A stretch of 64,000 nucleotides of DNA, from assembly GCA_949987705.1 (NCBI GenBank), contig OX465282.1, forward strand, positions 87,594,070 to 87,658,069, in the 5' to 3' direction. Below, piece by piece: positions 51,901 to 61,990 of the stretch; positions within the stretch are counted from its first letter, which is position 1, and each line of letters begins with the position of its first letter. Source of the stretch: Thereva unica (taxonomy: Eukaryota > Arthropoda > Insecta > Diptera > Therevidae). Both the position numbers and the translations under genes were made by a program. The notes under the pieces are model-generated. The model did no database searches, was not told the DNA's origin, and worked only from the letters and a program-made list of their open reading frames with translations.

Positions 51901-54600
51901 TTAAAAATAGGCTCAATACCTTCCTTGATATTTGTAAACTCTTCAATTAATGAATATGAGGAAAGGCTACAGTCAATTTTTCAGGGCAAAAGTATGAAAG
52001 CAGGAATTTAATCTAGGACTTGCAATTACAGGATTTATCTGTTTTAGAGTCATAGAAGTAAGATAGTATTATAAGATAGAGTAAATATTTAGCCCGCAAA
52101 AATTTTCTGCAAACAATGTTTGGAAGATGAAAAAAAAGTATGTTACAACCGCAAACGATAATTCTGGTTTGTTGAGGAAATATAAAGAGTTTGTAATAAA
52201 AAAAAAACGAAAAACTTCAGGAATAAAAAAACAAGACCAAAATGGTGCACTTAAAGAAAATGTGTAAGAAAACACTCAATTATCATATCGATAACACACC
52301 CTTTGTTTCCGCTGAAAGCAAAGCTTTTCGAAAATGATTTTAAAATGAAAAAGAGAAATTGCTAGCACAATGCATACATTATACCTATATCCTCTTCTTT
52401 TTAGAAATATATGAGAGAAATTTAATTTGCCCTCTATTCGGCCAATACAAAGATGGTTGCCTACTAAATGCATTCCGCCTAGTATAAATGAATATATGAA
52501 ACCTTCCGTGAACATAAGTATATTGGAATGGTCTGCTGACAGCAGAGAATCCGTCTTGATTTAACAAAATTAAATATGTCGAATGGCAGACTTTAATTTT
52601 TAGAATTTTAAACAATCTTTAGATATAATTTTAATTTACTTACAAAATATATATCTGTCATATTGAAACATATTTAATTTTTAAATTTAAAAATTTGGTC
52701 TCGACAGAATTTAAGGCAATTTTATAACTAAACGAATAGTTTAAAGAAAATATTCAAGTTTCATTAACTCCACGCTTGGGAGTTATCTAGCTATTGGGGC
52801 ACGCTGTGCTTGGCGTGGGGTAATAACTTGAGAACATATTTATCTAGCAAACTAAAATTTTATGCACATGAAATTTACAGAGTTATTCATTCCGCTATTC
52901 TCGATTAGCAAATGGTGGCTGAACAAAATGGACTGAACACCTACGCGGGACCGGTTTTAGGTATTGTAGCGCCCCGAGCGAGATATTTTTATGCGTTCTT
53001 AACTTTTTTTAGGTTCCTACTTATGTTATTATGCCCAAATAATACAATCACCCGAGTACAAATAAAAGATGGCCTTACAATGAGCACTGGCTGCTGGGGA
53101 GCGCATACAGGCTCACGACGGCTAAACTTGATCAAAAGATTTAAATGGCCGAGTCCTGAGCAGTACACATTGGCATACGACGGTAAATTTGAACCAAACA
53201 AAGAATCTTCATAAAATGTATTGTTGAATGTGCATAATTGGAACATGATCATTTTCGTTGTGTACAAACGTCTTTTGGAGTGTTCAAGAGAAACAGCTCG
53301 CCAGACGTGGGTTTGTTTTTCAAGAAGTGGGGAATGTTCTTATTTCATGCCCAACGACTATGTTTTAATCAGGGTTGGTGTTCGCCCGTTGTTAGGCCAT
53401 ATAAGATACCATCGTCGTCGGCCAAACTTCGCGCAAATTGCGTTAACACAGAAAATATGATAATGGTAAGATAAGGCGGCATTATGCGTTAGTTCGTAAA
53501 AGCAAGTGGAAAGAAACAATTTATAGTTTTGATGCTACTTTTCCCATCTATAGAATAGTTTATCTATGGTATTATGAACAAATGGTATTCCACATCCCAC
53601 AGTAATTTGTTATGTAATCTATTCCTGGGAAAACGAAAAACTTTTATTCAAAAATAAAGAAAAATAACGTACGTACATGCTTCCAATATAAATAAGCAAA
53701 TTGCAATCAATAAACATTCAGGTCATAAACATTTAAAGTTCCGATTAAGTTGCGTTTATTGCAAAACCGCGCAATAATTGGCTTTTTCGGAGGACAAGCC
53801 GGTTTTGTTTTTGTACATTAAGTCCATCTACTCTATTGAGTGAGCGAAGTATAGAAACTTCTATAAGTCTCTTTTATGTTTAAACCAAAAAGAAGAAAAT
53901 AAATAGATTATCTTATACCTCTCTCAGTTGAATTCACAAGCAGGATTGGAGAGCTATGACACTTCCGAGGATACTCGTGTGGCTCTCAAAGGCTGCTATT
54001 GCCCTGCACTGGTTTATTGCTGGAAACTGAAGACAATAGTGGCAAGACTTTAACGTTTTTCCAATCACAAACTTTGTTTATATCCTGTACATATCCGGCG
54101 TTGTATGTTATTTTGTATTTTGGAGGTGTTATCATGTAATAACTAAATTAATTAACACATTACTGGATCTCGGCGGCACCCCTTGGAATATTACCCCCTC
54201 GGGCCGTCGCACAGTGGCGATATTTTTGATATTTCACCCAAATTACTCTAGAGGTCGTAATTTTTAAGTTATTGACAAAATTTTTTTTTTAAAATGTTCA
54301 TCTTGAATTTACCTATCGATCCCTCTAGCCGGATTTTGAAATTTCATTTTCGTTTTTTTTAAATTTTTAACAAAAAGTCTCATTTTTTCAAAAAAAATAC
54401 AATTTTTTCTATTCAATTTACTCTAACGGGCCAAAAATTTGAGTTTCCGTACTCATGTTTTTTTTAAAATGTTCGTCTTTTAGTTAGCTATTAATCTGTC
54501 TAAATGAATTTTTGATATAGTTTTAGAAAACCGTTAAAATTACTGTCAAATATCAAATCATTCAGTTCGAAATTTTTTGGTAGAGGTTTACATATCACTC
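51901..54600. other. AT-rich stretch without supported features
   Basis: Several short frames (52276-52515 -, 52912-53214 +, 52989-53267 -, 53221-53460 +) overlap on both strands and lack domains. Long A/T runs are frequent. 54220-54540 shows T-rich repeats of the kind next to family Y copies. Confidence 0.35.
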
Positions 54601-54806
54601 TGTATTTTTGTAACCCTATGAGAGATGTTCTTGAATAAGGCCCCAATCTACGCAGAATACCCCCGCCTATGTGAAACGGTAAAAGTTAAGGCTTCAACCC
54701 ACCAACTTCCAGAGTTATGTGTCGTCAAAGTTAAAATTTTGTTTTTTTCTTCACTAAAATTACAAACTTCAACCACCTTTTTCTCCAAAAAAAAGTAGCT
54801 AATTGA
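54601..54806. repeat. Repeat family Y copy, left of the hairpin
   Basis: See the paired blocks listed for 50810-51040. Here they run directly into the hairpin's left arm, whose first 50 bases (AATTGGAAAGCTTGGACAAT, TTCCTATGAATAATGTTC) also belong to family Y. Confidence 0.55.
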
Positions 54807-55102
54807 TATTTTTTTATTACAAAATTGGAAAGCTTGGACAATTTCCTATGAATAATGTTCAACAACTTTTATGCTACGGCCTATAGTTTTGAAGCTATAA
54901 GCAATTTTAATGCTAAAAATGGCCTTATTTGGTACTTTTAGACATAACCTCAGGTTGTAGGGAACTGAAAAAGTACCAAATAAGGCCATTTTTAGCATTA
55001 AAATTGCTTATAGCTTCAAAACTATAGGCCGTAGCATAAAAGTTGTTGAACATTATTCATAGGAAATTGTCCAAGCTTTCCAATTTGTAATAAAAAAAAA
55101 TA
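54807..55102. repeat. Near-perfect hairpin, arms about 132 bp, loop 29 bp
   Basis: 54807-54939 is inverted at 54969-55102 with only an A/T-run length change and one further indel. Arm landmarks are GGAAAGCTTGGACAATTTCC, CAACTTTTATGCTACGGCCT and GCTAAAAATGGCCTTATTTG. The loop is about 29 bp (54940-54968). A transcript in either direction would fold into a long duplex. The right arm touches the end of the inverted copy of family X. Confidence 0.93.
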
Positions 55103-55900
55103 TGAGTGTGCTTAAGACCACACTTTAGAAGTAAAACTTTTGTGCCCAACGGCTAGTAATATGCAATAGATATAGTGGAAAGTCTGTCGGATCTATAGTA
55201 CGTTTGAGAAAATTCAGGCCAACGACAGATGCAGGAAGAATAGTGACGAATCTACTGACGGACTTGATACAAATTCTATTTGAAAATATCAATATTTATG
55301 AATTCCTATTTACATTAAAACCTAAAAGTAACCAAGTAAAAATAATTTTTATTGGCTAATTTTCTTAAAAGCATACACGCGGTGCACCTAGTACGTATAG
55401 CATATAAGTGCGCATCCTACACGGGTATGCACGCTTCTGCCACAGGCATGGATACTACCGCATGGATACTACAACATTCGCCTCATGGAAGTAAGCTGGT
55501 GACATGTGCAAGCGTACATGCATTGCATTCAGAGGTTCATAAAATTGCATGTTTTTTCCGTCCCGGCTTTCACACATAGCCCGAAAATCTAAGTAACGAG
55601 TGCATGCAAGGTGCATGTGTTTGTTGTGCATACTTGTGTGTGCTATTTCGAATGCGGCATTACCGAAAAAGTTAAAAGTAGTCCGACCTTTGCGTGGCAT
55701 GCATTCCATTCATGGAACATTCCGTCAAGCCGCATTTGAATACACACACTTCTATATTATTTATCAACGAATTGAACGCATGTACGCTTGGATATGTCAC
55801 CAGCTGTATGCATGCTCCGCTCCCGCTACATTCATGATCATTAATAATTGCATCCGCATCAGCATAGACTATTCCAAACCCAGGTATTGTTTTACCAAGC
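55103..55900. mobile_element. Repeat family X, inverted copy
   Basis: 55103-55325 is the inverse of 46475-46413 plus 45147-44986 and lacks the 1265-bp insertion. 55335-55895 is the inverse of 44178-43640. The segment equivalent to 44179-44985 is missing. Copies differ at scattered positions by eye. Open frames here, such as 55600-55935, are shadows of the repeat. Confidence 0.85.
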
Positions 55901-56567
55901 ACCCAGTAGGACCGGTAAGCTTACAGAAGTACTGAAATCAGCACTTACTGGTAAGGGGTAGGCCTTACCACTTCCTTTTACAGAAGTGCTTACTTTTACA
56001 CACGATGTCATAGGGGGTAAGGCCTTACTATGGTACTTACCTTAGAGTACTTATAGAACTGCTCAGCTGTAAGGGGTGTAGTAAGGCAGCAAATGGAACA
56101 TTGCGAAAAGAGATATTCATGGGCGCCTGTGGATATGTGATCCGGTGTCGAAATGCTTTTATTTTTTTCATCTTTTACAAATGCCTTTTTTTTCAAGCCC
56201 GAGAGTGGCTTTACCTAAGCAGTCCCCCAACTAAATTCTCCACCTCTCCAAAGCTGCTTGTCCTCCGTATCGAATGAGAGCCGTGCTATTGAGTATGCTA
56301 ACGTCGCATTTTATGTCGACGAATATAATTGCCCGTTTTCTTTTTTTCTATAAAATTTATGAAAGCTCCAGGAAAGCTCCCTTGAGTCATCGGGCAGACT
56401 CTCACTTGTTTGGGTATAATTCTGGACTACACCTTACCATCTGCCTTCTCTTGTAATGGGGTTTGTAAGGGCTCATCTAGCACCAAGAAAATAAGGGGTA
56501 CCCCTTACCAGATGAGTACTTATTTCAGTGCTCCATCGGTAAGGCCTTCCTAGAATTCCTACTGGGT
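55901..56567. mobile_element. Inverted-repeat element with GTAAGGCCTTAC motifs
   Basis: The left end ACCCAGTAGGACCGGTAAGC and the right end, inward ACCCAGTAGGAATTCTAGGA, open an inverted repeat that continues through ACTGAAAT.AG.ACT and TGGTAAGGGGTA. The motif GTAAGGCCTTAC or half of it recurs near 55958, 56021 and 56538. No clear target duplication. It sits at the outer border of the family X copy. No coding capacity. Confidence 0.75.
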
Positions 56568-56689
56568 TTCGTAGACCCCGAGAATGAAATTATGATTGTG
56601 TTAGTGTGTTGCTCTGTGCAGTCGAGAATTTTTTGGGATGCACAAGTAACAAACTTCCCCGCGACTCCTTGCCTATAAAACCGGTTTAT

Positions 56690-56850
56690 TGGAATTATTG
56701 GAAGTGTTGATGGAAGAAATGTTATGCCGTGTAACTTGCCTCATTTGGTGCATGCCTGTGGCCGAAGTGTGCTTGTTAGGTGCGAGCGAGTTTTATTTTT
56801 ACTCGGGAATAAAACTCACAAGCGTACTCCTGTCACAGGCAGAACAACGT
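56690..56850. repeat. Short family X-related fragment with hairpin
   Basis: GGTGCATGCCTGTGGCCGAA with GTGTGCTTGTTAGGTGC resembles 44070-44110 (CATGCCTGTGGCGGAAGCGTG). It is followed by GAGTTTTATTTTTACTCGGG and AATAAAACTC, a perfect 10-bp stem with the CCCGAGTAAAAATAA terminus in the loop. Confidence 0.45.
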
Positions 56851-58465
56851 TCTACAGTTTACTCCATCCTCGTATAATAGAAGAGAGTTCGCAGAATTCA
56901 TTGCTTGCATGTTGAAAGAAATGTCTGAAACCTATTTAAATTTTTCTAACATAAGATAATATTTGTCTGAACACAAAATAAGAACTACAAAATTTTTATA
57001 AAATATTGATAATTGAAATAAAATATAAATGTATCTCTAAAACCACTTTTCATAAAACTCTGTAAATGAATCATACTTTTCTAAAAGGATTATTTTTAAT
57101 CTACTTCCCGGAATGAATAAGTATCACACAAACATTTTTCTAAATATTAAAAAAGACCTTTTCACTGTAAAGGGTATTTTATGACCCTTAAAAGGAAGCT
57201 GATAGACTATTAAGGCGTAATAAAATTCCATAAGAAAAATATGATAAAATTCGTATGCAACAGAAGGTGCTGTGAGCGACACCAAGAGAATCTAAACGAG
57301 TTACATTTGGGTGTGGGCTAGTCGTAAAATAACAATCGATTATGATGAATATTAAATTTTGTCCACAAAGAATAATTTTTTTATTGTGAACTTGGATGAA
57401 GATCAATCATTTTTCAATTTAATCATGCTTCACAAATTTATAACCTCCAGCTGTTTATTAAATCTTTACTTTTAAAGGATTAAGCATCGAGTTAGGAGAC
57501 ATCAATCCTACGACAAAATTATTCGTAACCAAATGTTTGTTTTATTCGAGTACAGAGCATTCAGATTGTTTATTCTTAGTAGCTATGTTGACACATTTTA
57601 ATTGTACTATGCTAGCTCCTATGAAAATCGACTAATTTAAATTAAAAAAAAAAAAAGACTAATTCACAAAATATTTGAACTACTCTCTATAACAATTTTA
57701 TTAGCACACATTTATTGGTAGTACCTATAGTTTTTCTTAACTTGATAATATATCATTTTGGCACGAGCAAGAGGTTATTTTATGTGATTTAAAATAACTT
57801 TCGTAATGTAGAAAAAGCTTAAGAGCTTGTAAGCCTTCATACTTGAAGCTTTTGTGACGTAATCGTACAAGAAAATTATTTGAGCTTTTATTACGTAATC
57901 AAAAATTAAACTTCAGGTTGCAACTGGTCTAAGAGAGTTTTTTTTTTAAATTTAAATAGAGTGTGAGACTATAACAGTTCATGGTCTGTGCAAATCAAAA
58001 ATAACTAAAATTCTAGAAGGAAATATATTTATTGGAGACAATTGTTTTCATTTTAGATATATTCAACTATTTACAGTTCGAATGTGCATACGATATGTGT
58101 ACATTAGCTTCAGAATGGTAATTTACAAAAAAAATTCGCTAAGAGAGTATTCAAATTCAATCTATTAGGAAACAACGTGTAGTGCAGGATTTATACGTAT
58201 AAGCTACACAAATTATAGCTTAGGGACACCATTTTCTTAGAGGCCCCAAAATAAAATTGCCGAGTGAGATATTGCCACGTAATACTTAAATACAGGGTGC
58301 CTCGTCCCAGCTTGCTAGTTTAATGTTAGATAGTAGACACAAATAGAGAAAAAACACAAGGTGGAGGGGGCTATATCCACCCGTTTTCAAGGATAGGGAG
58401 TTTTGAATTTTGGTTTTCAGAAAAAAATGTAATTTTTTTTGTGATAAGATCAGAAGCTTAGGAGT
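56851..58465. other. Very AT-rich stretch without supported features
   Basis: Homopolymer runs and short AT repeats dominate. There is no array, inverted repeat or domain. A block at 58290-58420 (GGGTGCCTCGTCCCAGCTTG, GGAGGGGGCTATATCCACCC) may be repeat-derived but has no partner here. Confidence 0.35.
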
Positions 58466-58469
58466 CAGC

Positions 58470-59600
58470 CTTTGTACTACTAGTCCGTCATGTCTTTCAA
58501 GTCATGGTGCAATGTATAGTAGTAAGCTTGATCTGGAAGATAGATGACATAGGATAGGTTAGGAGCCTGGAGGGTGCATGAGTAGATGTCGATGAACCTT
58601 GCGTTTGAACTCTGAGAATCACGCCGAGGATGTTAAGATATGGGCCAGCTGTCCTTGCTTACTGAAATGGAGGGAAGGTTAGTGCAGGTTTTAGTGGGGA
58701 ATAAACAGAACTTGGTTTTGATTTCGTTGAACTAAACACGGTTCTTGCGGCCCCAATCAAGAATGAATTTAATGCCCCCGTTAAGAGACAAGGTCTGGCA
58801 TTTGCTTGTCCTATGTTGTCGGAGGGGTATGAGTAACACAGAGTACCATCATCGGCCAAACTATGAAATGGATTGGAGAGGATTGAGAGCAGAACATTAA
58901 TGAATATAAGAAAGAGAGTAGATCAGAGAATCGCCCTTTGGGGAACGCCGGCCGAAATGAAGTAAGGGTTGGATTCAACGCCATCCAATACCACCTTGAT
59001 TGAATGGCCAGAAACAAAGCTCTCAATCCAGTTGCTTAGAACTGAGACAATATCAATAGCTTCGAGTTTAAACAGAAGAGCAGGATGCTATACTCTGTCG
59101 AAGGCCGTGGAGATATCCAGAGCAAACAGAACAGACTCACCGAAGCCATGGATGCTTTGGTTGATTTGTTCAGTCAAACACACAAGAAGAACGCAAGTAG
59201 ACCTTTCAGGCCGTACTGCCTGTCGTGAATAATTTGGTTAAATTCTAGATATTTCTATTGTCTCCATAATTTTGGAGAGAACATAACTTATTGCTATTGC
59301 GCGGTGGTTTAAAGGGTCGCTGGCTTCACCTTTTTTGGGAATGGGGCCAACATGAGCTAGTTTCCAAGAGTTGGGATAAACTCCGGAGAAATATGACAGG
59401 GCAAAAATTTTGCCCAGAGGTTTAACTAAGGATGAGACTCATTTCTTAAGTACATAAGGGGATATTGTCTGAGCCAGTGGATTTATTGACAGATTGATTT
59501 ATTGAGTTCTTTGAGACATTTATACACCTCTCGTGTCCTGTAGAAAACTCCGTCCATTGAATGGGCGTTGCGTTCGTGACCGGAGTTCGGGTGAAGAGGA
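58470..59600 (-). mobile_element. LINE copy E, reverse transcriptase with internal deletion
   Basis: The 3' end (58479-58620) matches copy C. An internal deletion then joins it to the block after the RT active site (from about 58620). Minus-strand reading, in order of the protein: SISKAFDRV-type text near 59110 (frame-broken), SVSSNWIESFVSGHSIKVV near 59030, VLLSILSNPFHS, then LADDGTLCYSYPSDN near 58850, where the usual FADD is LADD, then GRKN-type text near 58750. The N-terminal RT part reaches about 59560. Stops throughout. Confidence 0.8.
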
Positions 59601-59985
59601 ATTTGAGGAGAACAGAGATGCCAATAAATCGGCCTAGGATTTGCTTTCCATTAATGAATGGAGGGGTTGAGGGTGGGGTAGGAGCAGGTAAAATTCTTCT
59701 TAATGGAAGTTACCATATACCAGAAGTTGAGGATCTTACTTCTCAATTTGTCGTCGTTCTTTGACAACTCTTTTTTATGTTCTAATAGTGGAGATTTTTT
59801 GTTACTATGAGAGAAAACAATTAAAGGTGCGAAAAAACACAAAAAATCGACATTTTGCTTCCAAAAACCATTACTCCTATATTTTTTGAATGTCCCACAC
59901 ATATTATTTTGAAGACTTTTAAATCATGAAAAAACTCCCCCTTCACTCCCAGGTCCAGCTAGCTTCGCATTAAACATGAAAGCAC
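59601..59985. other. Unassigned stretch between LINEs
   Basis: No supported feature. The minus frame 59902-59651 has no domain. Confidence 0.3.
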
Positions 59986-60880
59986 GTTTTAATCACACCC
60001 ATTCCCAAGTGGCTTTCTCCAATCAGTTCTTCAAGGTCCTTGAAAAACGAATGGCTACTTAAATAATTGCGAATTAAGAGCGTCTCCAATCTAGAAATTT
60101 ATGGCAATCTGGCTTTTGCAAACATCACAGCCTTAGAGACACGACTGATATTCGCAATTGTCTTGATAAACATGACATTCGCTGACTATTGCTGCTTTAT
60201 TTCTTAAAAGCTTTTGATAGCGCCAATCATGCCCTGTTTCCGCGAAAACTGGCCTCAGAAGCACATTTTTCTCTTTTGCAAAGTTTCTTGCCTTACCGGT
60301 CTCAAAAGATGGCTAAGTGACTAAAGCTCCTCAAGGGCCCTACACTGGCGTCCACAAGGGTCCGCTCTTGCCCCACTTTTATTCAACATTTTTATTAACA
60401 ATGTTATTGTTCTAAGATTCATAAGTGTGCAGACGACATGCAGCTTTATTTGCTTGCGCCAAGAGTCAAATAGATATATGTGTGAAGAAGCCTGATGCTG
60501 ACTTGCGTCATGTAGCGTATTGGTCGACATTAAATTTGCGGCAGCTACATAAATCGTTCGAAATCCCAGTGTATTCTTATCTCTTTCACTCTGCAACAGT
60601 TCGTCCTGACATTTCTGACATCGCATTAAACTAGATTCCTCTTTGCCTTAATATGGCAAGAAATCTTAGAGAGGTACTGAATAGCAGCATGACCTGCTGC
60701 GATCACATTAGTTTCATTGTTAGTAAAACCTACGGACTCCTGTTTAAGTTCCGTAATCATTGTGGCTTGTTTGCTAAAGCCCTACTACCACCTCTTCTAA
60801 TGCATGACCTTTCCATCTATCCAAGACCCTCTCAACTACAGGCCATGCAGTTGGATCTGGCACCAATACAACCATAGCTG
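59986..60880 (+). mobile_element. CR1-like LINE relic, reverse transcriptase region
   Basis: A second LINE lineage. It reads FKVLEKRMATYLNN (about 60028), KAFDSANHALFPRKLASEAH (about 60210), a KVRSCPTFIQHF-like relic of the QGS.LGPLLF block, and ADDMQLYLLAPRV at 60429, with the catalytic ADD kept. 60653-60877 reads SSMTCCDHISFIVSKTYGLL, the block after the active site, and LPPLLMHDLSIYPRP. Stops near 60070 and 60190 and several frameshifts kill it. It ends at the foldback element. Confidence 0.75.
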
Positions 60881-60885
60881 AGAAT

Positions 60886-61641
60886 GGTCCCAAAATTTGA
60901 CAGTTGCTGAGAATTTAATGGCGCATAGTACGTTCGGGAGTGTTTTCGTTATAGTTTTGTGGTAAAAAGTGGTAAATTATTGAAATTTATCGCTTTAAAC
61001 CATACAAGGATTATCAGTGATTATTTCTTTAGTGATTTAATAAAAAATATATAAAAAAATAGTGATTTAGTGTATTTTTGGTGTCTTAATTGTTAAGGTG
61101 ATCAATTTATTTTACATTCGCGGTGTTTTTTTCGTGTATATTAAGGGAAAATATGCTGAATATTTAATTAAAAGTGATTTTAAAGTCATTAATTAATTTA
61201 TTTTGCAATTATTACTAAACATATAAGTACAGAAAAGTGCGAATGGAAAAGTGAATAAGAGAAGTGTTTTTCGGCACCTATATTTTTAATAATAATATCA
61301 TAATATATGTATTAATCACTTTAAAATCACTTTTAATTCCATAACTACACAAAACATTAAATATTCAACATTTTTTTCATAAATAAACATGAAAAAACAC
61401 CGTGAATGTGAAAAAAAAGTTGATCGCCTTAACAATTTGAACACTTAAACACACTTAATCACCAAATTTGTTTTATTTTCTTTAATGAAATCACTAAAAA
61501 ACTATTCACTGGTAAATCCAAGTGCAGTTAAAAGTGTTAAAATACAATATTTTATCACTTTTTACTGCAAAAATAAACACAAAAATTCTGCGCGTACGGC
61601 TTCCGCGCCATGTTACTCCGGTGTGCGGTGACTTTTGGGCC
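60886..61641. mobile_element. Foldback-type element, arms about 350 bp
   Basis: The left half 60886 to about 61200 is, with many mismatches, the inverse of about 61310-61641. Matching blocks from outside in: GGTCCCAAAA/GGCCCAAAAG, GTAAAAAGTGGTAAA/GTAAAAAGTGATAAA, TTTAGTGATTT, AATTGTTAAGGTGATCAA/AATTGTTAAGGCGATCAA, CGCGGTGTTTTTT/CACGGTGTTTTTT, AATTAAAAGTGATTTTAAAG. The centre is near 61250. The motif AAGTGATTTA recurs many times. No protein. A CR1-like LINE relic ends at its left border. Confidence 0.8.
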
Positions 61642-61990
61642 TATTACCAACACCACGAAAAATTCATCTACGAGGCCTGTAGTTGAGAGGGTCTTGATCT
61701 ATCCCTCTATCGATTCTTCTTGCGTCCATAAACTTGAAATAGCGCTTAGCAATTGTATACGTTGTTTTGTCCACATATCACGTATATAAGTCGAACTCCA
61801 TTTTGGGTTTTTAATAATTCCGCGTTTCCGCACGTTAATTGGTCATCGTTCCTTCTTTGTCTTTGCAGCACAACTTTAGAACTCTCTCCCTAAATTATAT
61901 TAAATTAAATATTAATAACCCCGTTCAGCAGAATCATAATACCTACATATTCAAAGTGGCCCGCGATACCATTTGGGTTGGCCACCCCTG
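61642..61990. mobile_element. Orphan hAT-type right end
   Basis: The sequence ends GGGTTGGCCACCCCTG at 61990, which read inward is CAGGGGTGGCCAACCC, a hAT-type terminal repeat much like that at 17782. No left partner with a matching 8-bp flank was found. The body 61650-61980 shows no coding. Confidence 0.45.

Noticed and set aside
52912..53474. Overlapping plus-strand frames hinting at a gene
   Set aside because: Frames overlap with a minus-strand frame of equal length, and none has a motif, exon boundary or codon bias I can see.
55600..55935. 111-codon open frame near the inverted repeat family
   Set aside because: The same DNA is present in inverted form at 43.6-43.9 kb, where frames differ; it is repeat sequence without domain.
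17782..61990. One giant hAT element bounded by the two CAGGGGT-type ends
   Set aside because: The flanking 8-mers differ (GTCTAGCG versus CACTAGAA) and the ends are diverged; they are independent remnants.
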